Shown here: in pieces, positions 8,273-17,356 of the stretch
Layout of the letters: each line of letters begins with the position of its first letter
How positions within the stretch are numbered: the first letter of the stretch is position 1
NCBI RefSeq assembly: GCF_017876395.1
Contig: NZ_JAGINX010000001.1
Location: 2,356,001-2,420,000 of the forward strand
Source of the DNA: Nesterenkonia lacusekhoensis
GTDB taxonomy: Bacteria; Actinomycetota; Actinomycetes; Actinomycetales; Micrococcaceae
DNA length: 64,000 nucleotides
Reading direction: 5' to 3'
Translations under genes and position numbers: made by a program
The notes under the pieces: model-generated
Database searches by the model: none
Seen by the model: the letters and a program-made list of their open reading frames with translations, nothing else
What the model was told of the DNA's origin: nothing

Positions 8273-9447
8273 AGCTGATCCACGTGTTCGGCGTCGTCGG
8301 CCTGGGCGGCGAGCTCACGCACCGGAGTGCCCTGCAGCAGCGCCACCGGGTCCATCCAGGACCAGGGCAGCAGCACGAAGGCCCGCTGAGCGGCACGCGG
8401 GTGCGGGACGGTCAGCTGGGACGAGCTGATCTCGGCTCCGGCGTAGGTGATCATGTCCAGGTCCAGGGTGCGCGGACCCCAGCGCTGTTCGCCGCTGCCT
8501 TCTCCGCGGGCTCGGTGGTGGTCTGCCTCGATCTGCTGCAGCACATCGAGCAGGCTGTGCGGGGACCGCGTGGTCTCGAGCTCGACGACCTGGTTCAGAT
8601 AATCCGGCTGGCCCTGCGGTCCGCCCACCGGTTTGGTCCGGGCCACCGGCGAGGAGTTCACCACCTCGACGCCGTCGGCCTCCTCCAGGGCGCGCACTGC
8701 GGAGGCGAGCAGCTCGGCGGGAGTGCCGAGCTCGGCGTCGGGAAGGTTGGACCCCAGCGCCACCACGGCGCGGACGGGGAAATCTGCGGGAAGCTCAGGG
8801 TCACGGGTTCCTTCGGGCAGCTCCAGCTGGGTGTCGGCCGGGACCCAGACCGTCTCGTGGCCGGCGCGGCCGCCGCCCTCCTCGTCGTAGACAGTGGCCA
8901 GATCCACCAGGGAGACCCGGCGGTAGGGGCCCACCTGGCCGGCGTCGGGCTCCGGGCCCGAGGCGGCGGCCTCCCCCTCTGCGCGGCGGGCATTCTCGGC
9001 GAGGTCCTTGAGCACCTCCACGTCGAACTCGTCCAGGTATTCGGCCGTCTCGCCTGCGGTGGGACCCCCGGTCCGGCGCACTGCGCTGCGGGTCCGCTCC
9101 ACGGTGACAGAGACGTCGGCGAAGCTCTGCTCCAGCGGGGCCTGGGGCTTATGCACGGTGATCTCTGCGCCCTCGATCCACGCGTCGAAGAGCAGGACGC
9201 GCTGAGCGATGTTCTCCGCGAGGGCCTCGATGAGTTCGAAGGGCCGGCCGGTCACGGAGTCCTCGATGAGCTCGGCGATGCCCGCGTAGGACACCGTGTC
9301 CTCCAGGTTGTCGCTGCGCCCGGCCGCCTGCAGGTCCACGCTCAGCGCGGCGTCCACTCGGAACAGCTGTCCCTGGGACTTCTCAAAGTCGAGGACGCCG
9401 TGGAAGCCCTCTGCCGTGATGCCTGTCAGCCGGATGGTATCGCTCAT
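8269..9447 (-). CDS. folK: Bifunctional dihydroneopterin aldolase / HPPK (FolB-FolK fusion)
   Basis: The 392-residue fusion carries two successive folate enzymes. Residues 1-120 are FolB (IRLTGITAEGFHGV... with ENIAQRVLLFDAWIEGAEITVHKPQAP), which splits dihydroneopterin. Residues from about 225 to 392 are FolK (VVALGSNL, QPDYLNQVVELET and the RWGPRTLDLDMITY signature), which transfers pyrophosphate to hydroxymethyl-dihydropterin. A roughly 100-residue charged linker separates them. Many relatives have two separate genes. It sits in the folate cluster with folP and folE but is separated from them by an inserted cation efflux gene on the other strand. Confidence 0.94.
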   Translation of the reverse strand: MSDTIRLTGITAEGFHGVLDFEKSQGQLFRVDAALSVDLQAAGRSDNLEDTVSYAGIAELIEDSVTGRPFELIEALAENIAQRVLLFDAWIEGAEITVHKPQAPLEQSFADVSVTVERTRSAVRRTGGPTAGETAEYLDEFDVEVLKDLAENARRAEGEAAASGPEPDAGQVGPYRRVSLVDLATVYDEEGGGRAGHETVWVPADTQLELPEGTRDPELPADFPVRAVVALGSNLPDAELGTPAELLASAVRALEEADGVEVVNSSPVARTKPVGGPQGQPDYLNQVVELETTRSPHSLLDVLQQIEADHHRARGEGSGEQRWGPRTLDLDMITYAGAEISSSQLTVPHPRAAQRAFVLLPWSWMDPVALLQGTPVRELAAQADDAEHVDQL

Positions 9448-9546
9448 AGTGCAACTCTCTCAGATTCCCCGGCCCCTGTTCAGGGGATTTGATGCGTCTC
9501 ACGCCGCAACCTCCAGGCTCATCCGAGACCCGATGCGGTGAGAACG

Positions 9547-9562
9547 ATTCTGACTCCAGAAT
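9547..9562. promoter_or_regulatory. 16-bp inverted repeat upstream of the cation efflux gene
   Basis: ATTCTG-ACTC-CAGAAT is a perfect 6-bp inverted repeat with a 4-base spacer. It ends seven bases upstream of a candidate -35 (TTGGAG, 9569-9574). The placement suits an operator for a metal-responsive regulator, which is an inference; no regulator gene is adjacent. Confidence 0.45.
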
Positions 9563-9568
9563 GCACCA

Positions 9569-9597
9569 TTGGAGATGGGCACAGCGGGCCGTACAGT
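9569..9597 (+). promoter_or_regulatory. Candidate promoter of the cation efflux gene (leaderless)
   Basis: TTGGAG (9569-9574) and TACAGT (9592-9597) are separated by 17 bases. The -10 ends 6 bases before the ATG at 9604, so transcription would begin at the start codon itself. No Shine-Dalgarno sequence is present. Confidence 0.5.
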
Positions 9598-9603
9598 GCC
9601 GGT

Positions 9604-10518
9604 ATGGGTCACGGACACGCACACCACGACGCCGGCTCGGCACACCGCCGGCCGCTGGCGTTGGCCTGCGCGATCACGCTCGGGATCGTCGTCGCCCAGG
9701 CGATCGGCGCCTGGGTGACCGGGTCACTGGCCCTGCTGACCGATGCGGTGCATTCGCTGACCGACAGCATCGGCCTGATCGTCGCGCTGATCGCTGCGAG
9801 CCTGATGTTCCGGGCCGCGACGCCGCAGCGCACCTGGGGATTCCGCCGCGTGGAGATCCTGGCCGGATTCGGTCAGGCCGCGCTGCTGCTGGGCATCGGC
9901 GTCTACGCGGCGGTGGAGGGCATCGGCCGGCTGGGCGCTCCCCCGCAGATCCCGCATGTGGAGCTGCTGATCTTCGGCGCGATCGGTCTGGCGGGCAATA
10001 TTGCCTCCCTGACGGTGCTGGCCTCAAGCCGGCGGACGAACTTCAACATGCGCGCCGCCTTCCTGGAGGTCCTGGCCGACGCGCTGGGGTCGCTGGGTGT
10101 CATGCTCGCCGCCGTCGTGATCTGGGTGACCGGCTGGCAGCAGGCTGATGCCGTGGCGGGCCTGCTGATCGCCGCGCTGATCATCCCCCGGGCGCTGGTG
10201 CTGCTGCGTGAGACCGCCCGGATCCTGATGGAGTTCGCGCCGCGCGGCCTGGACCTGGACGAGGTCCGGGACCACATGCTTGAGCTGGACCACGTCCACG
10301 AGGTCCATGACCTGCATGCCTCCACAGTGGCCACGGGGCTGCCGGTGCTCTCGGCCCATGTGGTGGTCGACGATTCCTGCTTCAGCGAGGGCTGCGCCCC
10401 GGAGATCCTGACCCAGCTGCAGAGCTGCGTGGCGGAGCATTTCGACGTGGCCGTGGAGCATACGACCTTCCAGCTGGAGACCCGCTCCATCGCCGAGCGC
10501 GAGACTCACGCCCACTGA
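9604..10518 (+). CDS. Cation diffusion facilitator (CzcD/ZitB-like) metal efflux protein
   Basis: The 304-residue protein opens with a His-rich segment (GHGHAHHDAG) and has six predicted helices. It carries the CDF hallmark LLTDAVHSLTDSIGL (metal-site Asp/His in helix 2) and a matching LEVLADALGSLGV in helix 5, plus a cytoplasmic C-terminal domain with HDLHASTVATGLPVLSAHVVV. Such proteins export Zn2+/Co2+/Cd2+ in exchange for protons at the inner membrane. The ATG at 9604 was chosen because helix 1 and the His-rich start follow directly and a -10 lies 6 bases upstream. It is on the opposite strand to the folate genes on both sides, so it is probably a later insertion. Confidence 0.92.
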   Translation: MGHGHAHHDAGSAHRRPLALACAITLGIVVAQAIGAWVTGSLALLTDAVHSLTDSIGLIVALIAASLMFRAATPQRTWGFRRVEILAGFGQAALLLGIGVYAAVEGIGRLGAPPQIPHVELLIFGAIGLAGNIASLTVLASSRRTNFNMRAAFLEVLADALGSLGVMLAAVVIWVTGWQQADAVAGLLIAALIIPRALVLLRETARILMEFAPRGLDLDEVRDHMLELDHVHEVHDLHASTVATGLPVLSAHVVVDDSCFSEGCAPEILTQLQSCVAEHFDVAVEHTTFQLETRSIAERETHAH

Positions 10519-10532
10519 GGCTGCTCCCTTCT

Positions 10533-10610
10533 AGGCGATTCGAGCGGGGTTTTGGCCCTTTTGAACCGGTTTCGGCGCTGAAAAGGGCTAAAAGCCCGCT
10601 CGAATCGCCT
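10533..10610. repeat. Dispersed palindrome, family A, copy 1
   Basis: Arms at 10533-10562 and 10581-10610 match at about 28 of 30 positions around an 18-base loop; the arm begins AGGCGATTCGAGCGGGGTTT. The element lies between the convergent CDF and folP genes and could act as a bidirectional terminator. Its right arm encodes the last residues and the stop codon of folP. Related copies are at 41254 and 43587. Confidence 0.85.
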
Positions 10611-11448
10611 GAGTGACGGCGACGGCGTCGGCGTTGGGGCGCACCGCGTGGACCCGGACCGCCCAGGCTCCGTGGGAGGCGGCGATCCCCGAGAGCACCG
10701 CCGTGGCCGTATCGCGCTGTTCCGCCGGACGGGGATTGCCCTCGGCGTCGGTGAGCAGCGTGTTCAGGAAGCCCTTGCGGGAGGCGCCGAAGAGCATCCG
10801 GTGACGGATTCCGGCGTGCTCCAGCTGGGTGAAGCGGTCCAGGTGCCGGATGATCTCCCAGTTCTGCTCATGAGTCTTGGCAAAGCCGATGCCCGGATCC
10901 AGGATGATCTTCTCCGGTGCGACGCCGGCCTGCAGGTACCACTGCCGGATCTGCAGCAGCTCGTCGATCGCCTCCCCGACGACGTCGGAGTAGTCAGTCT
11001 GGGACTGCATGGTCTGGGAGTCGCCCCGGTTATGGGTGATGATGATCGGGCACCCGGCCTCGGCGACCACCTGGGGCATCTGCTCATCGGTGAGCAGCCC
11101 GGAGATGTCATTGATGATCAGCTCAGGGGCCCGCTCCCCGGCCAGCTGCAGGGCCGCCCGGGCCGTGGCGGCGTGGCGGGTATCCACAGAGACCGGGATC
11201 CGGCGGTGGACGAAGAGCTCCTCGAGCACCGGCAGGATGCGGCGCTGCTCCTCCTCCGGGGCGACCGGCTCGGCACCCGGACGGGTGGACTCCCCGCCGA
11301 TGTCGATCAGGTCCGCTCCCTCGGCGCGCATGCGTTCGGCCTGGGCCAGGGCGGCCTCGGGGCTGCTGTGGCGTCCACCGTCGGAGAAGGAGTCCGGGGT
11401 GAGGTTCAGGATCCCCATGATGAGGGTGGGCTGCGGCGTCGTCGTCAT
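10588..11448 (-). CDS. folP: Dihydropteroate synthase
   Basis: FolP condenses hydroxymethyl-dihydropterin pyrophosphate with p-aminobenzoate and is the sulfonamide target. The 286-residue protein shows MGILNLTPDSFSDGG at the N-terminus, DIGGESTRPGA, SVDTRHA, IINDISG, IILDPGIGFAKT, and GASRKGFL with a final RVHAVRPNADAV. All these are diagnostic blocks of the TIM-barrel enzyme. It starts 13 bp after the folE stop, so the two genes are co-transcribed. The last codons (Ala-Ile-Arg-Ala-Gly-Phe-stop) lie inside the right arm of the family A palindrome. Confidence 0.96.
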   Translation of the reverse strand: MTTTPQPTLIMGILNLTPDSFSDGGRHSSPEAALAQAERMRAEGADLIDIGGESTRPGAEPVAPEEEQRRILPVLEELFVHRRIPVSVDTRHAATARAALQLAGERAPELIINDISGLLTDEQMPQVVAEAGCPIIITHNRGDSQTMQSQTDYSDVVGEAIDELLQIRQWYLQAGVAPEKIILDPGIGFAKTHEQNWEIIRHLDRFTQLEHAGIRHRMLFGASRKGFLNTLLTDAEGNPRPAEQRDTATAVLSGIAASHGAWAVRVHAVRPNADAVAVTQAIRAGF

Positions 11449-11461
11449 CTCCGGCTGTGCC

Positions 11462-12067
11462 TCACTTGTGCAGGATCAGGCTCATCGCCTCGGAACGGGT
11501 GGCCGAGTCCCGCAGCTGGCCGCGCACCGCTGAGGTGATGGTCTTCGCACCGGGCTTGGAGACACCGCGCATGGACATGCACAGATGCTCGCCCTCGATG
11601 ACCACGATGGCTCCCTGCGGCTCCAGGTGCTCCACCAGGGCATCGACCACCTGGGTGGTCAGCTGCTCCTGGATCTGGGGGCGCTTGGCGAAGATGTCCA
11701 CCAGTCGGGCCAGCTTGGACAGGCCGGTGACCTTGCCCTCCGGGGAGGGGATGTAGCCGATGTGGGCGTGGCCGTAGAAGGGCACCAGGTGGTGCTCGCA
11801 CATGGAGTAGAAGGGCACGTCCCGGACCAGGACGAGCTCCTCGTGGCCGATGTCGAAGGTCGTTCCCAGCAGGTCGGCCGGATCTTGGGTCAGGCCTTTG
11901 AAGGACTCCTCATAGGCCCGCGCCACCCGGGCGGGTGTCTCTTTGAGACCCTCACGGTCCGGGTCCTCACCCACGGCGAGCAGGATCTCGCGGACGGCGG
12001 CCTCGATGCGGGGGAGGTCGACCTCGCCGTGGCGCGGGGCCTCGTCCTCCAGTGTGAACTCAGACAT
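11462..12067 (-). CDS. folE: GTP cyclohydrolase I
   Basis: FolE converts GTP to dihydroneopterin triphosphate, the first step of folate synthesis. The 202-residue protein contains the zinc and active-site segment [20 protein letters not shown], the [18 protein letters not shown]-like helix, and the C-terminal [12 protein letters not shown] motif with the second zinc Cys. The ATG at 12067 is preceded by GAGGAGG and overlaps the last codons of ftsH, so expression is coupled. Its length matches bacterial FolE. Confidence 0.96.
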   Translation of the reverse strand: MSEFTLEDEAPRHGEVDLPRIEAAVREILLAVGEDPDREGLKETPARVARAYEESFKGLTQDPADLLGTTFDIGHEELVLVRDVPFYSMCEHHLVPFYGHAHIGYIPSPEGKVTGLSKLARLVDIFAKRPQIQEQLTTQVVDALVEHLEPQGAIVVIEGEHLCMSMRGVSKPGAKTITSAVRGQLRDSATRSEAMSLILHK

Positions 12068-14054
12068 CTGAGCCCTCCTCGTGCTGGTCATGCGGCTCAT
12101 CCCGCTCGGGCTGGTGCGGCTGCTCGGGCTCATCCCGCTCGTCCTCGGGGACCACCTCTGAGGTGACGGTGATCGGGCGGTCCGGGGAAGACTCCCAGAC
12201 CTGGCGGACCGGACGCTTCTTCACGTCCTGGAAGATCTCGGCGACCTCGTGGGCGTTGAGGGTCTCCACGCGCAGCAGCTCCTCGGCCAGGCGGTCCAGG
12301 ATGTGCCGGTTCTCGTAGAGGGCCCAGTAGGCCTCGTCGTGGGCCTCCTCGATGATGGACCGCACCTCGGAGTCCACCACCGCGGCGAGGTCCTCGGAGT
12401 ACTCCTTGCCGGAGGTCATCTCCTTGCCCAGGAAGGGGCTGCTGTCCCCGGAGCCCAGCTTCACCGAGCCCACCCGGGCCGACATGCCGTATTCGGTGAC
12501 CATCTTCCGGGCGGTGTCCGTGGCCTTCTGGATGTCGTTGGCGGCACCGGTGGAGGGGTCGTGGAAGATGAGCTCCTCCGCCACGCGCCCACCCATGGCG
12601 TAGGCGATCTGGTCCAGCAGCTCGTTGCGGGTGGTGGAGTACTTGTCATCCTCCGGGATGACCATCGTGTAGCCCAGCGCGCGACCGCGGGGCAGGATGG
12701 TGATCTTGGTGACCGGGGCGGAGTAGTTCAGCGCCGCGGCCACCAGGGCGTGGCCGCCCTCGTGATAGGCGGTGACCTTGCGCTCGTGCTCATTCATCAG
12801 GCGGGTGCGCTTCTGCGGGCCGGCCATGACACGGTCGATGGCCTCGTCGATGGCGCGATCATCGATGAGGTCGGCATTCGAGCGGGCGGTCAGCAGGGCT
12901 GCCTCGTTGAGGACGTTGGAGAGGTCGGCGCCGGTGTAGCCGGGAGTCTTGCGGGCCACAGCTGCCAGGTCCACGTCCTCCACAAGCGGCTTGCCCTTGG
13001 AGTGGACCTCCAGGATGGCCTTGCGTCCGAGGAAGTCCGGGGCCTCCACCGGGATCTGGCGGTCGAAGCGGCCCGGGCGCAGCAGGGCAGGGTCCAGGAC
13101 GTCGGGGCGGTTGGTGGCGGCGATGACGATGATGTTGGCGTTGGCCTCGAAGCCGTCCATCTCCACCAGCAGCTGGTTCAGCGTCTGCTCACGCTCGTCG
13201 TTGCCGCCGCCCACGCCGGCGCCGCGCTGGCGACCGACGGCGTCGATCTCATCGACGAAGATGATGGCTGGCGAGTTCTCCTTGGCCTGCTTGAACAGGT
13301 CACGGACGCGGGAGGCGCCGACGCCGACGAACATCTCCACGAAGTCAGAGCCGGAGATGGAGTAGAAGGCGCCGCCGGCCTCGCCGGCCACCGCCTTGGC
13401 CAGCAGCGTCTTACCGGTGCCGGGCGGTCCGTAGAGCAGCACACCCTTGGGGATCTTGGCGCCCAGGCGCTGGAACTTCTCCGCCTCGGCCAGGAACTCC
13501 TTGATCTCGTGGAGCTCCTCCACGGCCTCCTCAGCGCCGGCGACGTCGTCGAAGGACACCTCCGGCATGTCCTTGTCGAACTGCTTGGCCTTGGACTTGC
13601 CGAACTGCATCATCCGGCCGCCTCCACTGGACATGCGGGTCAGCAGCCAGATGAACAGCAGAGCGATGATCAGGAAGGGGATCATGAACCCGAGCATGGA
13701 GAGCAGCCAGTTCGACTGCTCGGGCTCGTCGGAATAACCCTCGACATCGGCCCCAGCGATCGTGTCAGCCACGGTCTCAGCGCGCGCCTGAGAGAAGTAG
13801 AAGTGGACGCGTTCGCCCAGATCGTCGCCGTCCTGCTCGTAGGGCTCCTCGAGCTGCAGCTCGACACGGTGGTCGCCGTCGTCGAGCTGCGCCTCCGTGA
13901 CCTGGCCGTCTTGGATCAGCTCCATGCCGACGTTGGTGTCCACACGCTCGCCGGCGCTGCCCGTGTTGAACAGCAGGGGCACCACGAGCATGAGCCCGGC
14001 GACCGCCAGGATGATCCAGAAGAACGGACCGGTGAAGATCTTCTTGAAGTTCAT
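12060..14054 (-). CDS. ftsH: ATP-dependent zinc metalloprotease FtsH
   Basis: The 664-residue membrane protease is anchored by helices at about 11-28 and 118-139, with an extracytoplasmic domain between. The AAA module has Walker A GPPGTGKT at 209-216, Walker B IIFVDEID near 264-271 and the second region of homology ([20 protein letters not shown]). The peptidase zinc helix HEGGH is at 431-435. FtsH hexamers extract and degrade membrane and short-lived cytosolic proteins. The acidic Pro/Glu/His-rich tail is variable. It heads the ftsH-folE-folP run and overlaps folE by 8 bp. Confidence 0.97.
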   Translation of the reverse strand: MNFKKIFTGPFFWIILAVAGLMLVVPLLFNTGSAGERVDTNVGMELIQDGQVTEAQLDDGDHRVELQLEEPYEQDGDDLGERVHFYFSQARAETVADTIAGADVEGYSDEPEQSNWLLSMLGFMIPFLIIALLFIWLLTRMSSGGGRMMQFGKSKAKQFDKDMPEVSFDDVAGAEEAVEELHEIKEFLAEAEKFQRLGAKIPKGVLLYGPPGTGKTLLAKAVAGEAGGAFYSISGSDFVEMFVGVGASRVRDLFKQAKENSPAIIFVDEIDAVGRQRGAGVGGGNDEREQTLNQLLVEMDGFEANANIIVIAATNRPDVLDPALLRPGRFDRQIPVEAPDFLGRKAILEVHSKGKPLVEDVDLAAVARKTPGYTGADLSNVLNEAALLTARSNADLIDDRAIDEAIDRVMAGPQKRTRLMNEHERKVTAYHEGGHALVAAALNYSAPVTKITILPRGRALGYTMVIPEDDKYSTTRNELLDQIAYAMGGRVAEELIFHDPSTGAANDIQKATDTARKMVTEYGMSARVGSVKLGSGDSSPFLGKEMTSGKEYSEDLAAVVDSEVRSIIEEAHDEAYWALYENRHILDRLAEELLRVETLNAHEVAEIFQDVKKRPVRQVWESSPDRPITVTSEVVPEDERDEPEQPHQPERDEPHDQHEEGSDV

Positions 14055-14219
14055 GCAGCTCCGTCATACGCGCTGAGGAAAAGTCTGACTCATACGGTAC
14101 TGGACACCGCTGACACGGGTGGACGCGGGCACGTAAAGTTCGCGCCGGGCAGAGCGGGAGACCCCACGCGCGCTCCTCTGCGCCCCGAGCCTCAGCCGGG
14201 GCGCAGAGGACCAATCCGA

Positions 14220-15314
14220 TCAATCGACGGAAAGCGTCCAGTTGCCGTCGGCCTCGACTGCAAGAATCGAGGGCCCCGACTGCATCGGAACCGAACCGCT
14301 GTAAGAGCCGATCTCGTTGATCAGGAGCCCACTGGAGAAGAGAGCATCAGTCCCTTCCCTGACGACGAAGTTCGATGTCCCGTCGTGCGTGGCCTCCAGG
14401 ACCGCCGCGTCTCCTTCATGAAGGTAGACGCCGTCCCCGCTCCCGGACTCAGGGACCGCTTCAGCCTCAGAGAACGGGATGATCTCGACACTCCATGAAC
14501 CATCAGCCGTGATCTCGAGCGTCACACCCTCCCCGAAGGAGGTGAGACCCCAAGCAGTGGCACCGGAATAGCTCCCAATAGTGTTGACCAGAAGATCGCC
14601 GGTGGATTGATTGGTCTCGTCCAGCACGTTCAACACAAAGTTGCTCGCCCCTTGGTGCTCCGCAACGACAATGCCGCCCTCAGCGTCGGGCAAAGAGATC
14701 ACAGAGTCTCCGGCGCCCGCTTCCTGTACGGCATCAAAGGCCCCGTATTGGTCATCGAACCAGAGGTCTTCGCCTTCTGAGGAGGGCGCCTCCTCATCGG
14801 CTGGCGCCGGGTCCTCCTCGCGCTCCTCTTCGGAGGCGCCGGAACTGTCCTCGCCCTCATCCTCAGACTGTGCGGAGCTCTCCTGATCCTTGTCTTCGGC
14901 CTCATCCTCAGATTCTGATCCGGCCCCGTCCTCCTCTGAAGCGGCGGCCTCATCGTCAGCGTCCGATTCATCAGCGCCGGCAGTAGTCGCTCCGAAGATC
15001 ATCCCCAGAATGACCCAGCCCGCAGTGACACCCCATGCCACACGGCGATGGGTACGAGTTGCCTGAAGCGGCATTCCCCGCTTGTCCTTGGCAGCGCCCG
15101 CCAGGATGAGAATCAGGTCGATGAGGTACCAGAGGCCGAGACCTCCGAAGGTCACCAGCTTGAGAATTCCTGTGCCAACCTTACCGAGATAGAACCGGTC
15201 AACGGCCAAGAATCCGAGCAGCAGCGAGAGCAACCACGCTGCGAGGAAAGACTTCTGCGGCCCTGCAGGAACACCCTGCGGGGGATACTGGGCGGGCGGA
15301 TACGGCTGTGCCAT
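14220..15314 (-). CDS. TM2-domain membrane protein with duplicated C-terminal beta domain
   Basis: The 364-residue protein starts at ATG 15314 behind GAGGAG. A short Pro/Tyr/Gln-rich N-terminus is followed by a TM2 domain: two helices with AVDRFYLGKVGTGILKLVTFGGLGLWYLIDLI, in which the DRFYLG turn is diagnostic. A third helix (VAWGVTAGWVILGMIF) leads to about 75 very acidic Asp/Glu/Ser residues. The remainder is two related roughly 85-residue repeats, each with an SNFV...LLxNxIGSYSG core and a final W-S/T-V/L strand. The repeats are probably extracytoplasmic and their role is unknown. Base composition is less GC-rich than its neighbours, and it interrupts the hpt-ftsH linkage, so transfer is plausible. 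Confidence 0.75.
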   Translation of the reverse strand: MAQPYPPAQYPPQGVPAGPQKSFLAAWLLSLLLGFLAVDRFYLGKVGTGILKLVTFGGLGLWYLIDLILILAGAAKDKRGMPLQATRTHRRVAWGVTAGWVILGMIFGATTAGADESDADDEAAASEEDGAGSESEDEAEDKDQESSAQSEDEGEDSSGASEEEREEDPAPADEEAPSSEGEDLWFDDQYGAFDAVQEAGAGDSVISLPDAEGGIVVAEHQGASNFVLNVLDETNQSTGDLLVNTIGSYSGATAWGLTSFGEGVTLEITADGSWSVEIIPFSEAEAVPESGSGDGVYLHEGDAAVLEATHDGTSNFVVREGTDALFSSGLLINEIGSYSGSVPMQSGPSILAVEADGNWTLSVD

Positions 15315-15461
15315 GTAGGTCTCCTCAAGGCGCAAGATGAAGCGCTTCTTTCAGCATATACATAGCTTGCGTGCAGTCGCTGTTAAGACTGATGGCTCTT
15401 CCGCGGGTGACTACGCCTGGGCAGGTCCTCACGAACCCCAAGCAACCCTGGATGCGGAGAT

Positions 15462-15521
15462 GCCGTGAGTTTTCCACACTGCCGCGGGCTATAACCCGCG
15501 GCGCTGCAGAAAACTCTCGGC
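15462..15521. repeat. Dispersed palindrome, family E
   Basis: A 60-bp imperfect palindrome runs from GCCGTGAGTTTTC to GAAAACTCTCGGC, with an inner CCGCGGG/CCCGCGG stem around CTATAA. About 25 of 31 positions per arm pair. It lies between the TM2 gene and the FUSC gene, both on the minus strand, and would terminate FUSC transcription. Confidence 0.7.
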
Positions 15522-15602
15522 AGTTCGTACGGCGCCTACGGCTCAGCAGCACCGGCACCTCCTGCGGCACCCACACCCGCATCCGTCACGGAGCCGCACG
15601 GG

Positions 15603-16662
15603 TCATGCCGGGCGGACCTCGCGAGAGCGCAGCACCCGCTGCAGCAGCACCGACAGGACAGCGATCAGGGCACCGGCGGCGACGCCGATCACCGTCTCCA
15701 GCATGCGGTCACGCAGCAGCTCCCCCGCATCCGCCGGAACCGCGAGGTCGACCATCAACAGAGCCAGCTGCGTCACGAAGATCATGGCGATCGCATAGTT
15801 CCGGCTGACGAACAGCTCCGCGCCCACCTGACAGAGCACAGCCGCGGCGATGGTCGCCAGCGGCGGAAGCTCCAGCGCCAACAGACCCGTGGCCAGCACG
15901 ATGCCCGCGAGCGTGCCGACCAGCCACTGCAGCCCGCGGACCACACGCGCCTTCACATGAGGCCCTCCCAGCGCGGCGACGGCGGCCACCATGGCCCAGT
16001 ACCAGTGCGTCCCGATCAGCACGCTCCCCGCGAAGCCGGCCAACAGGGTTCCGGCGCCCACCATCAGCGAGGTGGCCGCCACCCGACGGTACAGAACGGG
16101 CTGCACCGAGGCAGAGGCTCTGACGGGGCGGGCGATCCCCTGCCGCACGCCCCTACGCAGGAGAGCGAAGGCGCTGGTGATGAGCAGGCTGAAGGCCACA
16201 GAGCCGCCACCGGCCAGCGCCAGGCCCAGGAATGCCGTGGACGTCGAGGGAAGGGTGGCGGTCGCTCCGGCGGCGAACACCAGGAAGAGCGCCCCGGGCG
16301 GATGCCAGCGGAACACGTCTGCGATGGCCGTCCCCGCCGCCGCAAGCCCGGCCACGGTGAGAATCCGCAGCGGCTCTGGGGCGTCCGTCACGGCGAGGGA
16401 GGTGCCGATGACCATCGAGCCCAGCACGGTCAGGCCCGCGGCCAGCTGCATCCTGATCCGGTCGCGGTACTCGTCGAAGCGCCCGTAGAGAGGCGAACGC
16501 GCCGAAGGCCGCGAACATGCTCAGATCCAGGCGGCCGATCGCACAGAGGACCAGCAGCGGAACTCCGATGCTGATCGCGACCCGTACGGCTACACGGTGG
16601 TCACCACGGTGAGGACCGATCCGGATGATTCCTGACCATACTCGTTCCCGCCGTTCGCTCAC
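15603..16662 (-). pseudogene. FUSC family membrane protein, frameshifted
   Basis: Two minus-strand frames together encode one FUSC-type (aromatic acid exporter/YccS-like) membrane protein. The N-terminal part (GTG at 16662, with AISIGVPLLVLCAIGRLDLSMF and FAAFGAFASL) is in one frame; the rest (YGRFDEYRDRIRMQLAAG onward) is in another, ending at 15603. The break is at a CT dinucleotide run on the coding strand (16487-16492). Restoring one CT gives Ala-Ser-Leu-Tyr-Gly-Arg and joins the frames. Downstream there are many hydrophobic helices over 283 residues. The gene is either inactivated, phase-variable at the CT run, or affected by a base-calling error. Confidence 0.8.
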
Positions 16663-16754
16663 CGCACGAGTATGGACCCGACCCAGAGCCTACGATCTGC
16701 GATCACCTCTGCGGCCCGCGCCGGAACAAGCCGTTCGGAGCACAGAAGGTGCGA

Positions 16755-17306
16755 TCACTCGTAGATATGCGGAGCCAGAATCCCGACCACGTCGAGGTTG
16801 CGGTACTTCTCAGCGAAGTCGAGGCCGTAGCCGACCACGAACTTATTCGGGATGTCCATGCCGACGTACCTGACGTCGATGTCCACCTTCACGGCGTCGG
16901 GCTTGCGCAGCAGAGTGCAGATCTCCACCGAGGCCGGGCCGCGGGACTCCAGGTTGGACTTCAGCCAGGACAGGGTGAGGCCGGAATCGATGATGTCCTC
17001 CACGATGAGCACGTGGCGGTTCATCAGGTCGGCGTCGAGGTCCTTCAGGATGCGGACCACACCGGAGGACTTGGTGCCGGAGCCGTAGGAGGAGACAGCC
17101 ATCCAGTCCATGGTGACGTGGGACTTCAGCGCCCGGGACAGGTCGGCCATGACCATGACCGCGCCCTTGAGGACGCCTACCAGCAGGACGTCTTTGCCTT
17201 CGTAATCCCGGTCGATCTGAGCTGCGAGCTCTCTGATCTTCGCGTCGATCTCTTCCTTGCTGTAGAGGACTTCGGTGAGATCGTCTTTGACGTCCTGGGC
17301 ATCCAT
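16755..17306 (-). CDS. hpt: Hypoxanthine phosphoribosyltransferase
   Basis: Hpt salvages hypoxanthine and guanine to IMP and GMP using PRPP. The 183-residue protein contains the VLLVGVLKGAVMVMADLSR block, the SSYG flap region, the PRPP-binding motif VLIVEDIIDSGLTL (near residues 100-113) and DIPNKFVVGYGLDFAEKYRN at the C-terminus, all typical of the family. It lies between tilS and the (interrupted) ftsH as in most actinobacteria, 50 bp downstream of tilS. Confidence 0.96.
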   Translation of the reverse strand: MDAQDVKDDLTEVLYSKEEIDAKIRELAAQIDRDYEGKDVLLVGVLKGAVMVMADLSRALKSHVTMDWMAVSSYGSGTKSSGVVRILKDLDADLMNRHVLIVEDIIDSGLTLSWLKSNLESRGPASVEICTLLRKPDAVKVDIDVRYVGMDIPNKFVVGYGLDFAEKYRNLDVVGILAPHIYE

Positions 17307-17356
17307 GAGTGCTGAGCTGCTCCTCGATAGGGCGGTAGTTCTGCAGGAGACCGCGA

